Assembly (NCBI GenBank): GCA_015099395.1
Contig: AP024096.1
Location: 8,721,485 to 8,785,484, forward strand
From: Ktedonobacteria bacterium brp13
GTDB lineage: Bacteria; Chloroflexota; Ktedonobacteria; Ktedonobacterales; Ktedonobacteraceae
Direction of reading: 5' to 3'
DNA length: 64,000 nt
Of this stretch, positions 27,940 through 37,001 are shown piece by piece (within the stretch, counting starts at the first letter, position 1; every line of letters begins with the position of its first letter). A model generated the notes under the pieces. That model did not search any database. It had not been told where the DNA came from and saw only the letters and a list, made by a program, of their open reading frames with translations. Position numbers and translations under genes: made by a program.

Positions 27940-28211
27940 GGGGGTCGAGTATGAGCGGACCGGAAAACGGTTCTGACGCAAAGTTCGTGGTAACCTCTGC
28001 AAGAGTGGCATACTGAAAGTTGACAAAGAGAGGGAGGCAGAACGTCTCTTCTCTTATTATTGATGGGTTTACCACCAACTTTGCGCCAGAACCTATGCAG
28101 CTATTAACTGCTACCAGGGGCAGGGTAGCAGTTAACGTAAGGTTCATAACATCTGGCAAGCTATTTTTTCTCTACCAAGAAATGTCTCGCGGCTTCCAGC
28201 CAGATGTTATG
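27940..28211. repeat. Hairpin-rich spacer within the cassette
   Basis: It begins with GGGGGTCGAGTAT, the inverse of the dispersed repeat end. It then holds partial complementarity between 27978-27997 and 28069-28091, a hairpin TTAACTGCTACC/GGTAGCAGTTAA (28104-28115, 28124-28135), and CATAACATCTGGC/GCCAGATGTTATG (28145-28157, 28199-28211). No terminator T-run is placed after a stem. The rest of the gap to 28566 has no credible gene. Confidence 0.55.
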
Positions 28212-28566
28212 ACACCATGCGCAACCACCTGTTGAATATCAGGCTGTTGTGTGTAGCACTACCCCAAGCATGAAAGACGGGACTGCCAGTGAAAAATGGA
28301 AAGAAGAAGGATGTAACATCAAGTCCGTTGCTAGATGGTGTTATACTTCCTGAAGAGCTAGCAAACGGAATAACACCCTATGCTTTGCTGAAAAGAAAAT
28401 GTCAACAAGGATGTTGCAGGATCAGTTTTTTTGGTGGAATGGTAGATGTAATAGGTCCTGTTTGTTCTCGACTGAAAGGTATGTTTTCAGTAAAAAAGGT
28501 TTGTTCCATTTTTTGTTGGCATTATGGGCATTTCAAATCGAGCATTAGTGAAAAGAGGATCATTCC

Positions 28567-29484
28567 ATGCGCTTTTTTAAACGAGCATCCAAACAGCCTG
28601 CCCCACCTGAACTCACGTCCAATTTTGACGATCTCTCCCTTGAACGGCGCTATCGGGTCGATGTTCCTTATCTGCTGCCTAAAGACATTGAGGAGGGCGA
28701 TCGATTAAATTTTCAGCACTATGCCTTGCGCCAGATTCTGAAAGGTAATTTTGTGGCTCCTATCCCTGCCCAGGTGCAGCAGATTCTTGATGTTGGCAGT
28801 GGTACTGGCCTCTGGGGCCATGAGATGGCTCGCCAATTCCCCTCCGCCCAAGTCTGGGGCTTGGACCTCGAACCTCCACAGACAGTTTCGCTTACTGCTA
28901 CGACAACTGTTACTCCTGCCAATTATCATTTTCTTCAGGCCGATATTTTTCAGGGCTTGCCTTTCCGTGATTCTACCTTTGATTTTACTCATCAGCGCCT
29001 TCTTGTTTTTGCAATACCTGCCGCCAGATGGCCGTTTGTCTTGCGCGAACTTGTGCGCGTTACCCGTTTAGATGGTTGGATTGAACTGCTTGATGTTGAA
29101 GGATTCTACCAGATGGGGCCGGTTATGACAAAGGCTGATTCTTGGTTGCGTCAGACATTACAGGCAAGGGGTATCCAACTAGATATTATGTTGACTCTTG
29201 ATGGTATGCTCCGGCAGGCGATCAATGCGGAGGGGGCACATGTCATCCATTTCGACAAAAAAGGTTTGGATCTCCCAATGGGATCACGCAATGCGCACGA
29301 TCGCATTGGCTTGCTTCTCGAGAAGAATATTTTTAATATTTTTTGTGCTTTTAAACCCGTTATTTGCTCTCATTTACAGATTGAGTCACAGGCTTATGAT
29401 CAAATGCTGCAAGCTCTTACCGCTGAATGGAAGCAGTACTCTACCCGGGTTCACGGCTGTATTGTCACTGCCCAGATTCGCTAG
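28567..29484 (+). CDS. Class I SAM-dependent methyltransferase
   Basis: 305 residues. Motif I is ILDVGSGTGLWGHEMA near residues 72-87, then the acidic end of strand 2 (VWGLDLEPP), motif II-like HFLQADIFQGLPF and the post-motif LLDVEGFY. AGAGGAT lies before the ATG. The N-terminal 60 residues (ERRYRVDVPYLLPKDIEEGDRLNFQHY) resemble UbiE/TAM-type methyltransferases of actinomycetes and Ktedonobacteria. Substrate is not predictable. Its stop codon is 7 bp from the right arm of the inverted repeat. Confidence 0.85.
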   Translation: MRFFKRASKQPAPPELTSNFDDLSLERRYRVDVPYLLPKDIEEGDRLNFQHYALRQILKGNFVAPIPAQVQQILDVGSGTGLWGHEMARQFPSAQVWGLDLEPPQTVSLTATTTVTPANYHFLQADIFQGLPFRDSTFDFTHQRLLVFAIPAARWPFVLRELVRVTRLDGWIELLDVEGFYQMGPVMTKADSWLRQTLQARGIQLDIMLTLDGMLRQAINAEGAHVIHFDKKGLDLPMGSRNAHDRIGLLLEKNIFNIFCAFKPVICSHLQIESQAYDQMLQALTAEWKQYSTRVHGCIVTAQIR

Positions 29485-29491
29485 CCATAAC

Positions 29492-29663
29492 TAGGCCCGA
29501 CGCTACGTAAGCTGTTACGAAGGGCAGGGTATCGGGCACTACATGCAAAACGGTATTATTGCTTATCTCTTGTTCCCGATTTTGACAGAGTCGGAACTAG
29601 GGGGTCGAGTATTAACCGTACGGAAAACAACGATAAGAGCTGAAAACCATTCGTAAAGCTTTC
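29492..29663 (-). repeat. 172-bp inverted repeat, right arm
   Basis: Reverse complement of 26789-26960, with no difference seen by eye. It abuts the methyltransferase stop codon on the left. On the right it overlaps by eight bases the start of another copy of the 150-bp dispersed repeat. Confidence 0.85.
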
Positions 29664-29805
29664 GTACAGCCCACTTTTTCAGTACAGGCAGGGAAAAACC
29701 AACCAGTTTAGCCCTGCGGTGTCTATTCTGCTCTAGTCATACGTGGGTAGGCTAAGCTCAAAAAAACCTTATCGTTGTTTTCCGTACGGTTAATACTCGA
29801 CCCCC
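29656..29805. repeat. 150-bp dispersed repeat, second full copy
   Basis: It matches 13789-13938 with only a few substitutions, for example ACAGCC for ACGGCC and CATACGTGGG for CATACATGGG. A second TACTCGACCCCC follows at once (29806-29817), as if two copies of the terminus were joined. Confidence 0.8.
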
Positions 29806-29817
29806 TACTCGACCCCC

Positions 29818-30292
29818 AAGACCAGTCTGATCTATCACCCGAAATGTCATCTATCTATATCTTATACCCGCTACTTTGCACTTCAGAGCAGCTTACGTAG
29901 CACTGGGCCAACTATGAGAAACTTACCAACAACAACGGTCGCTCTGACTCTCCCGAACTCTCTCTTCAAGAAGCTCAGTATCTCCGCAGTGAGAACGCCC
30001 GTGTCATCCAGGGACCTCCCCCTGAAGGCAAAATCTCTTACGTGGCTCAGCGCTGTAGGGTAGACAGCTGGCGAGGTACCATTGCTGGCCCTTTTCCATC
30101 CGTCTACCCTACAGCGGAACCCCTCATACACCCACAGCCGAGATACGCTAAAAATAGGACATGGCCTGTGAGTATGAATGGAACGGTGCGACCTGTTCAT
30201 ACTCGGACTCCGACTACAACGAATGTCTGTTAGTCGGAGTCCGACCTTCTTCCCATCCATCCCGGCGTATCCGCACCCACCCGGACCGCCGT
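29818..30292. other. Gene-free region with two hairpins
   Basis: GCTGTAGGGTAGAC (30052-30065) pairs with GTCTACCCTACAGC (30102-30115); a related GTAGGGTAGAC occurs at 24406. CGGACTCCGACTA (30204-30216) pairs with TAGTCGGAGTCCG (30231-30243). A diverged copy of the CAGCTTACGTAGC repeat lies at about 29866-29910. I see no gene. Confidence 0.5.
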
Positions 30293-30805
30293 CTAGACTG
30301 CGTGACCATGAGGACAGTCGGGACAGGGCCGCCACGATCCTGCAGCATCATGAAAGAGTTGCCAAAACACGCCTTGCTCGTGCGCATCTAACAACCACAC
30401 CCGCTCCGTCTCGACCAAGGAGGACGCGATCGGGTGCAAAAAAGACAGCATGATCGTGCGTTCGACATCGACCCAAGCGACATTGTGCTGGTCCTCTAAG
30501 GAGACCAGATGCTCACAGGGCCCAGACCCCTGTCCAGACGGTTGCCGTTGCCGCGTGGGAAGGGCAGACAGCCCAAGGCATTGTTCCAACCGGTGGACGC
30601 GTGCCTCCAAGTCTCTGACATGCTCGGCGACGGCCTCTCCCTGTCCAACCTGTCGAGACGGCACTGGTGTAACTCTTTGTCTGGCTCTCGCCTGTCGATA
30701 CGCCTCCAGGTCTGCACGCGTGATCCGTGCCTGATTGGGGTGCGGAAATGCCGCCTGCAGCTTGCCCGCATGAATGGTGTAAACGCTATACTGATAGAGG
30801 CTCAT
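30293..30805 (-). pseudogene. Helix-turn-helix (excisionase/MerR-like) protein, probably N-terminally truncated
   Basis: 170 codons from the ATG at 30805, which itself lies in the terminal repeat of the adjacent ISL3 element. The first residues (HAGKLQAAFP ... ARITRADLEAYRQ) look like the second half of a winged helix-turn-helix, whose first half would lie where the IS now is. Then follow a short coiled coil (VRDLEARVHRLEQCLGL) and a Cys/His end (CPDCPHGH). Role would be DNA binding. It may be expressed from the IS end, but I judge it a truncated gene. Confidence 0.45.
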
Positions 30806-30909
30806 CCTCACATTAAGTGAGTTTGCTTGCTTCGACAAAGGCTCAGTTTTCTGGTAAATTACCATCGATATAATTGGATACTACGTTGTAAGAGGGGAGA
30901 GCCACATCG

Positions 30910-32686
30910 ATGGGTTCTGTGGATACTGAATTGCTATCCTCATTGTTCCTGCTGCCTGATACCATAGCTATTGAAGCTGTGTACCCCACGACGGCACACC
31001 TGACGGTTCAGGCGGCATGTATACTGAAGAGCGCTGCTTGTCCTCTCTGTCAACACTTCTCAGAACGGATTCACGGCAGCTATGAGCGAGCCGTGGCTGA
31101 TGTGCCCTGTGGCGGCCGTAGGGTCACGCTCACTTTAATGGTCCGCAAATTTGTCTATGGCACGCAAGAGTGCCCACGCAAGATTTTTACCGAACGGCTC
31201 CCAGCCTTAGTTCAGTCTTATGCCCGCATGACCAATCGGCTGAACGAAGTTCTCCAGACGCTTGGCTTTGCTACCTGTGGGGAACTGGGAGAAAGGTTGG
31301 TGCCCAAACTTGGAATGTGTGCCTCGGGCCCAACGTTCCTTCGCCGTATGCGAGCTGTTTCCGTTCTCCCTCCTGAGTCCGTGCATATTTTGGGCATTGA
31401 CGACTGGGCATGGAAAAAAGGTATGACCTATGGCACAATACTCGTCGATTTAGAGCTTCGCAAACCAATTGAGATCCTCCCAGATCGAACGGCCTCAACT
31501 GTGGAAGCCTGGCTGCGCACCCATCCTGAAGTGAACATTGTAAGCCGGGATCGCGGGGGTGAGTACGCAGCGGCGGCCAAGAAAGGTGCTCCCCAAGCGC
31601 AGCAGATTGCCGACAGATTCCATTTGCTGAAGAATTTACGTGAACGATTGAAAGAGGTGATGGATCGTAAGCAGTCCTGCTTGCCCGAAGTAGAACAACA
31701 TGCATCTGATGCGATCCCTGCAAAGGCACAAGGCATCAAAGACACGAGTGTCCACAAGGTTACAGAATCACAAACGGGAACAGCATTGGAGAAACACTAC
31801 CGCACCATTCCCCCGTCCCCCTATCAACGACCAGTCGGACTGAAGTACGATGAGTTCCAGAAGCAAGTGCGACGAGACAAGCGCTCTGCTCGCTATGAAG
31901 CGGTGCGAACGCTGTATGAACAGGGTCTGAGTCAAAGAGCGATTGCACAACAATTGAAACTTTCCCGGGAGACAGTGAGCAAATTTATCCAAGCGGAGGA
32001 GTACCCTGAGATGCACCACCTCAAACGAGGTGAAAAAAGAAGTATTCTGGATCCTTACAAAGGCTACATTTTGCAGCGATGGCAACAGGGGTGCAGAAAC
32101 AGTGTGCAACTCTACGATGAGATCAAGACTCGTGGATACTCTGGATCGGCCCCTTTGCTCAGGGTTTTTCTCGCTGATGTGAGAAAAAAGCACCAAGAGG
32201 CAGGGTCAGCAGAAGTTTTGACTCTTGATACTTCTACACAGGCTATTGAAATCCCTGATTCTTTGCCCCCAAAACCGCGGATTCCCCAGCGCATGTCCTC
32301 CACACGCGCATCCTGGCTCTTTGTCAGCCAATCTAGGGAAGCTTAATGAGAAGCAAAAACGACACATCGGACAGATTCGCGCAGGGCATCCTGATCTGGA
32401 GAGGGCTTACCAGCTCGGTCAGGATTTTGTGATGATGCTCGCAGAGCGTCGAGAAGCGGATCTAGATACTTGGCTAACCCAAGCTGCACACAGCGGCCTC
32501 CCCGAATTCAAAAAAATGGCGAATGGGATTCGCCTCGATTATGCAGCGGTAAAAGCCGCCTTTTCTTCAGAGTGGAGTCAGGGTCAGGTAGAGGCGCAGG
32601 TCAACTGCTTGAAACTGCAGAAACGGATCGTATTCGGTCGAGCCAACTTCGATTTACTGCGGCTTCGGGTGCTCTGTCGTGTGTGA
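30910..32686 (+). pseudogene. ISL3 transposase, frameshifted near its C terminus
   Basis: The first 478 codons hold the zinc finger (CPLCQHFSERIHGSYER), the core with ILGIDDWAWKKG (first Asp) and SRDRGGEYA ... QIADRFHLLKNL (second Asp), plus a helix-turn-helix (GLSQRAIAQQLKLSRETVS). That frame stops at 32344. The rest, including the family-typical AFSSEWSQGQVEAQVNCLK with the catalytic Glu and FGRANFDLLRLRVL, continues in the +1 frame to 32686. The shift lies at about 32325-32335. Together about 590 residues. A one-base indel seems to have killed the gene, unless it is a sequence error. Confidence 0.85.
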
Positions 32687-32688
32687 CG

Positions 32689-33222
32689 TCACTCAAGAGT
32701 CCATCCGACGAAAGACTTCTGTGTTTCCTCGCGATACCGCTCCAAATTGCGGAAGTCTCCTGCGGCCTGACTCTCTTCGATGTATGTCATCGCGTCCTGC
32801 GCCCATTCTTTCTGGATGGCTTGAAGATAGCTTAATGTGGGAGCAACACCAGCGCCGACGAGAAACTGGACATCAAAACCACACATGGTGTCAAAGCTCG
32901 TCGTTTTGGCCTCCCATAACAAGCGAACATCATCTACGTGAGCAAGAACAGAGAGGAGGAAACCACACAAACGGATACTCTCAAAGATGCCCCACGCGCT
33001 TTCATGGTAGGCAATTTCTTGTTCCAGAAGAAAGCGGAGGAGGGATCGATCTCCAGGAGAGAGGGTCTTCTGCAATTCTCCCAGGACCGCTACACGAAAC
33101 CTCGCATGTTGATCCCCTTCTTCGGTATCGTCGTCTTTGTAGGTGACCAACTGGAGTAATTGCGGGGAAAGGAACTCTTGCTGAGCGTTTCGAACCTCTC
33201 GAACAAACTCTTCTGCCTGCAT
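32689..33222 (-). CDS. Unknown 177-residue helical protein
   Basis: Start ATG 33222; stop three bases from the transposase stop, on the opposite strand. The sequence is acidic and mostly helical (LLRFLLEQEIAYHESAWGIF, SIRLCGFLLSVLAHVDDVRL, YIEESQAAGDFRNLERYREE) and has no signal peptide or motif I know. Codon use looks coding. Together with 33308-33718 and 33929-34540 it forms a group of small cytosolic proteins of the type seen as immunity genes in polymorphic toxin loci; for this gene that is context only. Confidence 0.6.
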   Translation of the reverse strand: MQAEEFVREVRNAQQEFLSPQLLQLVTYKDDDTEEGDQHARFRVAVLGELQKTLSPGDRSLLRFLLEQEIAYHESAWGIFESIRLCGFLLSVLAHVDDVRLLWEAKTTSFDTMCGFDVQFLVGAGVAPTLSYLQAIQKEWAQDAMTYIEESQAAGDFRNLERYREETQKSFVGWTLE

Positions 33223-33307
33223 AGGATCTTTTTTTCTCCTGCTCTTTTCTTTCAGAACTATAACATGGAGTGAAGCAATTGCTCAAGTAGAAGAGAAGCA
33301 AGCAAAC

Positions 33308-33718
33308 TCACTTAATGTGAGGATGAGCCGGTTGTTTAGTATCAAAAACATTCAGCAGTTGACCAATCGCACGTATGAAATCGAGCAGACGGGACACCTG
33401 CTGATCATTCTGAAAATCCTTAGGGTCGAGATCGAACTCTATCTCTTCATGCGTGAAGAAATGGCAATTAATCTCCAGATGTTCTCGATCAATGCGTAAG
33501 GTAACTCCTACTTCCCTCTCCAATTTAAAAAGGTCCGTCACCTGTTCGGGGAGTGGTTGATGCTCCCCACCAACAAGACATTCCAGAGGATAGGAACTCG
33601 TGCGCAAAAAGTCGAGCAGGGTTTGCCAGTCTTGCTCACTCGTTCTGAGCACATAGATGTCGCGCAGGCTCCCATCCATGTAAAAGATATCTTGGTAGAT
33701 GCGGGAACTCTCCGTCAT
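33308..33718 (-). CDS. Unknown 136-residue protein, immunity-like, ending in the IS terminal repeat
   Basis: Start ATG 33718 (GGAGGAGAAAG upstream). The sequence is acidic alpha/beta (MDGSLRDIYVLRTSEQDWQTLLDFL, EINCHFFTHEEIEFDLDPKDF). Its last codons (AHPHIK-stop) are contributed by the ISL3 terminal repeat at 33308-33329, so the native C terminus was probably replaced when the IS arrived. The family is not recognised. Size, charge and neighbours suggest an immunity or similar accessory protein; this is inference. Confidence 0.55.
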   Translation of the reverse strand: MTESSRIYQDIFYMDGSLRDIYVLRTSEQDWQTLLDFLRTSSYPLECLVGGEHQPLPEQVTDLFKLEREVGVTLRIDREHLEINCHFFTHEEIEFDLDPKDFQNDQQVSRLLDFIRAIGQLLNVFDTKQPAHPHIK

Positions 33719-33928
33719 CTTTCTCCTCCTCTGTCACTCATAATAGTTCTCTAGAGAGGATACCACGGAATATCAGGATCAGTATCGAGTTGTTGGATGT
33801 AATCAACTGGATCTTTTTAAACACAAATATATTGCCATCTTCTCGACAACGCTATAAAATGACCGATATCGCCGTCAGCAAGATGAAAAGAGATCAGTTG
33901 AGAAAAACTGATGGATCGGAGAAAGAGA

Positions 33929-34540
33929 ATGGACTCCGTTCAAATGCTTTGGAGACGTATCGAAAACTGGATGAGTAATGATGCTCCTTTTACATGGCAA
34001 AAGCTGCCATCAGGTGCCTCTGAAGAGGAAATCCAGCAAGCTGAAGAAGTTCTGGGGATGACATTGCCTCAGGATTTCAAAACCTCCTATCGCATGCATA
34101 ATGGACATTTTTGCATCGACCTTGTGACAACAATGGATATCTTACCTTTGCAAAAAGCTATTGAATACTGGAAAGAATTGAAGCTTTTATTGGAAGATGG
34201 TGTGTTTGACGATAACAAGCCTTATTACTTTTTTGATCCGATTTGTATCCAATCACATTGGCAAACTGGTCCGATTCAACCTGTTTGGTGGCATGTACAA
34301 TGGATACCCTTTGGGATAGATCGGGCTGGCAATTTCTGTTGTCTCGATCTGGTGCCTGCTTCAGGAGGCTCTGTTGGACAAATCATTGACTGGGATCATG
34401 AGTGTGGTCCATCACGCACACTCTTCTCCAACTTCCAGCAATTGTTGTCTACCTTTGCGGATCAGGTAGAAGCTGGTTATTATGTTGATACAGTGAGAGG
34501 TCTGCGTGTTCGTTCTGAGGTTGACGAAAATGAGCTCTAA
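33929..34540 (+). CDS. SMI1/KNR4 (SUKH) family protein
   Basis: 203 residues from ATG 33929. The domain start GASEEEIQQAEEVLGMTLPQDFKTSYRMHNG (shown in part: LPQDFKTSYRMHNG near residues 47-60) is the classic SUKH signature. It is followed by FGIDRAGNFCCLDLVPASGG, which matches the central beta-sheet with its DxxG turn, and ends with LLSTFADQVEAGYY. In bacteria such proteins usually neutralise contact-dependent or polymorphic toxins. No toxin gene is visible in this window, so this would be an orphan immunity gene. It lies between the ISL3 and the Tn554-like genes and may be transposon cargo. Confidence 0.8.
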   Translation: MDSVQMLWRRIENWMSNDAPFTWQKLPSGASEEEIQQAEEVLGMTLPQDFKTSYRMHNGHFCIDLVTTMDILPLQKAIEYWKELKLLLEDGVFDDNKPYYFFDPICIQSHWQTGPIQPVWWHVQWIPFGIDRAGNFCCLDLVPASGGSVGQIIDWDHECGPSRTLFSNFQQLLSTFADQVEAGYYVDTVRGLRVRSEVDENEL

Positions 34541-34655
34541 TATCATGAGTATACCCTTCTGGATGTCGTCAAACGTCAACTTCCTTTAAGCTCTCTCAGG
34601 CTCCAGCAGATGCGTGATCTAGAACTGAAGCCTGAAATCAGAAAAAATGATTGTG

Positions 34656-37001
34656 TTACTTCGTGCCTTTTCGGGGAGCACGTTGAATTGTTTGAAGTGG
34701 AATTGTCTCGGCTTCAGCTTGCCGTTGAGTATTCAATTCACGAGGAGTTGGCCCAGCTGGGGTTGGCGTATCAGCGAGCTTCGCGATAAGTTCCCGATGA
34801 AGTTCAATTCCCTCAGTAATGAGCAAGCGTTCTTCTTCTGTCAAGGTGACAAACTCTAGCATACGCACGAGGTTGGCGCTTCCCTCGACGAGTTGATTTT
34901 TCAGGGAATCTTTCGGACGGTAGAATGGGCAGCGTGCACAAGCCATACGGTGTTTACAGTCAGCCCAAAAATCGTTGGTACAGTAGCCGTGCCCGAGGTC
35001 GTAATACTTCCACGCTTCGCCCTGAGCAGCAGCAGCTCCACTTCGTACAGCATCTTGATCGAGGAGAACCTCAATGGTTGCAAGATTCTGTTCCAGATAG
35101 CCAGCTTTTGCCACATCAAGTGCCAACTTGGTTGGATCAACTTGTGCGTAATGTTGGGTTGAGGAGAGATACTTGTGCCCCAAGTACTGTTGAAGTTGAA
35201 AAATGTCGAGCGGATCTTTAGCATTGTAGAGCATTGAAGCGATAGTTGCTCTGGCGCGATGGCTAGTGATAGTTCCACGGCTATCTTGCTCAGGAATACC
35301 CGCTTTCTGGCAAAGAACCGGAATTAAGCGATTCACATAATTGGCTGAGATTCGTCTTCCGCGATAGGAGAACAAAAACTCAACGGTTTCTCCGGTCTTC
35401 TTGTCCACATGGCGTGGCTGATCCTTTGGTCGTATCTTCTCCCACTCATTGATGTATTTACCAACGGTAGTACTGACTGGCTTCGTGTAGGCAGTTGATG
35501 TTTTGTTCACTGGAATATCCAGCAAACAGATCGCATCTTTTGCCAAACGCTCGCCGGTTTCAGGAATCAGCACCTCTTCCTGCTGCCAGCGGATACATCC
35601 AAGACGTAACCGCGCAATCTCATTGGAACGCAGTGCGGCAAAACACCAGACCACAGCAATCGCTCGTACCATCTCGAGAGGATAGGAGGTATACGCTTTT
35701 CCGACGAGCGGAAGATCCTCTTCCTGAAGATTCATGGCACTCCAGAGCAACTTGGCCCAATAGGCCCTATCAACAACTCGCGGGTTGGGACCAATCAAAC
35801 TTTTGACTGAGCGAGGCGTTCGGAAAACACGCAGGGGGTTAAAGGGAAATGATACCCAATTCCACTCCTGGCAATCTCGAAAAAAGGCCCGCATAGCACT
35901 GAGATATGCTGATTTGGCACGAGCACTCAGCGGTTGCTCCATACGTTCAGCGGGAATATGTCCTAAATTGCCAGGATCGGCCCACTCTCCCACCTTTAAG
36001 TCGATGACGCTGCGCACGTATTCTATTGCTAACTCATACGTCCAGTGAGCCGGGCTCGTGACTTCAGGATGATGTTTTTTCAACCAGCGCCCGACATTGC
36101 GAAGCAGAGCGTAATGATGATCAATGGTGTTGCTTTGTAGCGTGGACTGCTTTCTCCATTTGTCGCACCAAGAGAGCCACTCCTCAGAAACATACTCTGG
36201 ACGGAATCTCATCGAATATGGCTTCTCGCCACCTATGATTTTCTGAATGATACCAAGCGCGAATAGAGCACGAGATGCTTGAAAAAGATATTTTTGGACG
36301 CCGTGTCGAGAACCATTCTGGCCAGCAATTTCAAGAATCTCAGTTGAGAGATCTTCAAGGTATGGGCTCCGATTCAGCAAGAGGAGATAACTCACACAGG
36401 TCTTCAATGGATGCTGATCCCTCTCCTGATAGCCCCAACTTTGCAAGATAGCGGTCATCTGAGTTATGGCTTGCTGAAGATGTTCTTTCCCAAAAACTCT
36501 TTTTGCAAGCGATGTGATCTCAAATGTCTCTACAAGCAGGTCCAGAGGAAAGGGAGAAGAGAGGAAATACGCGATTGTAGCTAACATAGTCCGCCCTATG
36601 GAATAGCGACAATTGCCGCTACTCCATCCATATCTTTGGGCAAAGGTAGACCAATTTGATCCCATACTTTCGAGCCACTCCTGAGCAGACCAGGCCCAGA
36701 ACGTTGTTTTTCGTCGATACATCTCTAAGGTTAGTATCAAATGCGTCTGCTGAAATACATCGCGGCGTGTCTCGTCGGCCCAATCGATAGCAACATAGTC
36801 AATGATGGTATCAATAGGCTGAAAAAGGCGGTGTAGAAGATGAAGAGATCCTAGCTGACGCCGACGACTAGGAGAGAGGCCGGCGATCACTGACTCAATC
36901 GTTTCCCATTCCTGCTCGCTGAACTCGAAAGAGCGATCATAGGCTTCCATATTGATGGGCCACTGCCAGGATTTGGACAAACTCAGAGCGGTTTGGTTCA
37001 T
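34656..37001 (-). CDS. tnpB: Tn554-type transposition protein TnpB (tyrosine recombinase)
   Basis: 781 residues, longer than the 630 of Tn554 TnpB. The C-terminal catalytic domain shows FAALRSNEIARL (Arg458), SHRARATIAS (His581, Arg584), YLGHKYLSS (His609) and the nucleophile in THQHYAQ-type context (Tyr618). After it a Cys cluster (CKHRMACARCPFY, about 670-685) is typical of TnpB. The N-terminal 280 residues have no obvious domain. Its start overlaps the tnpA stop by 4 bp. Both recombinases would act together at site-specific insertion. I found no tnpC downstream. Confidence 0.85.
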   Translation of the reverse strand: MNQTALSLSKSWQWPINMEAYDRSFEFSEQEWETIESVIAGLSPSRRRQLGSLHLLHRLFQPIDTIIDYVAIDWADETRRDVFQQTHLILTLEMYRRKTTFWAWSAQEWLESMGSNWSTFAQRYGWSSGNCRYSIGRTMLATIAYFLSSPFPLDLLVETFEITSLAKRVFGKEHLQQAITQMTAILQSWGYQERDQHPLKTCVSYLLLLNRSPYLEDLSTEILEIAGQNGSRHGVQKYLFQASRALFALGIIQKIIGGEKPYSMRFRPEYVSEEWLSWCDKWRKQSTLQSNTIDHHYALLRNVGRWLKKHHPEVTSPAHWTYELAIEYVRSVIDLKVGEWADPGNLGHIPAERMEQPLSARAKSAYLSAMRAFFRDCQEWNWVSFPFNPLRVFRTPRSVKSLIGPNPRVVDRAYWAKLLWSAMNLQEEDLPLVGKAYTSYPLEMVRAIAVVWCFAALRSNEIARLRLGCIRWQQEEVLIPETGERLAKDAICLLDIPVNKTSTAYTKPVSTTVGKYINEWEKIRPKDQPRHVDKKTGETVEFLFSYRGRRISANYVNRLIPVLCQKAGIPEQDSRGTITSHRARATIASMLYNAKDPLDIFQLQQYLGHKYLSSTQHYAQVDPTKLALDVAKAGYLEQNLATIEVLLDQDAVRSGAAAAQGEAWKYYDLGHGYCTNDFWADCKHRMACARCPFYRPKDSLKNQLVEGSANLVRMLEFVTLTEEERLLITEGIELHRELIAKLADTPTPAGPTPRELNTQRQAEAETIPLQTIQRAPRKGTK

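Larger units (their letters stand above)
26789..29663. mobile_element. 2.9-kb cassette between 172-bp perfect inverted repeats
   Basis: The long inverted repeats enclose two rightward genes (27123-27935 and 28567-29484) and a hairpin-rich spacer, without a transposase or recombinase. Its architecture is that of a non-autonomous transposon or of a segment between two inverted copies of a repeat element. No target duplication is seen (CAACGTTCA left, GTACAGCCC right). Identity of the arms implies recent formation, inversion or gene conversion. Confidence 0.55.
30799..33329. mobile_element. ISL3-family element
   Basis: Perfect terminal inverted repeats of about 35 bp begin GGCTCATCC, with the family-typical GGCTC tip, at 30799 and (reverse complement) 33329. 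They enclose the transposase and a leftward 177-codon gene between the transposase and the right end. The 8-bp flanks (CTGATAGA and GGTTGTTT) are not duplicated, unlike a simple ISL3 insertion, so recombination between two copies is possible. Confidence 0.7.

Noticed and set aside
28289..28708. 140-codon frame ahead of the methyltransferase
   Set aside because: It overlaps the methyltransferase start in another frame, has no family resemblance and crosses Cys/Phe-rich low-coding sequence.
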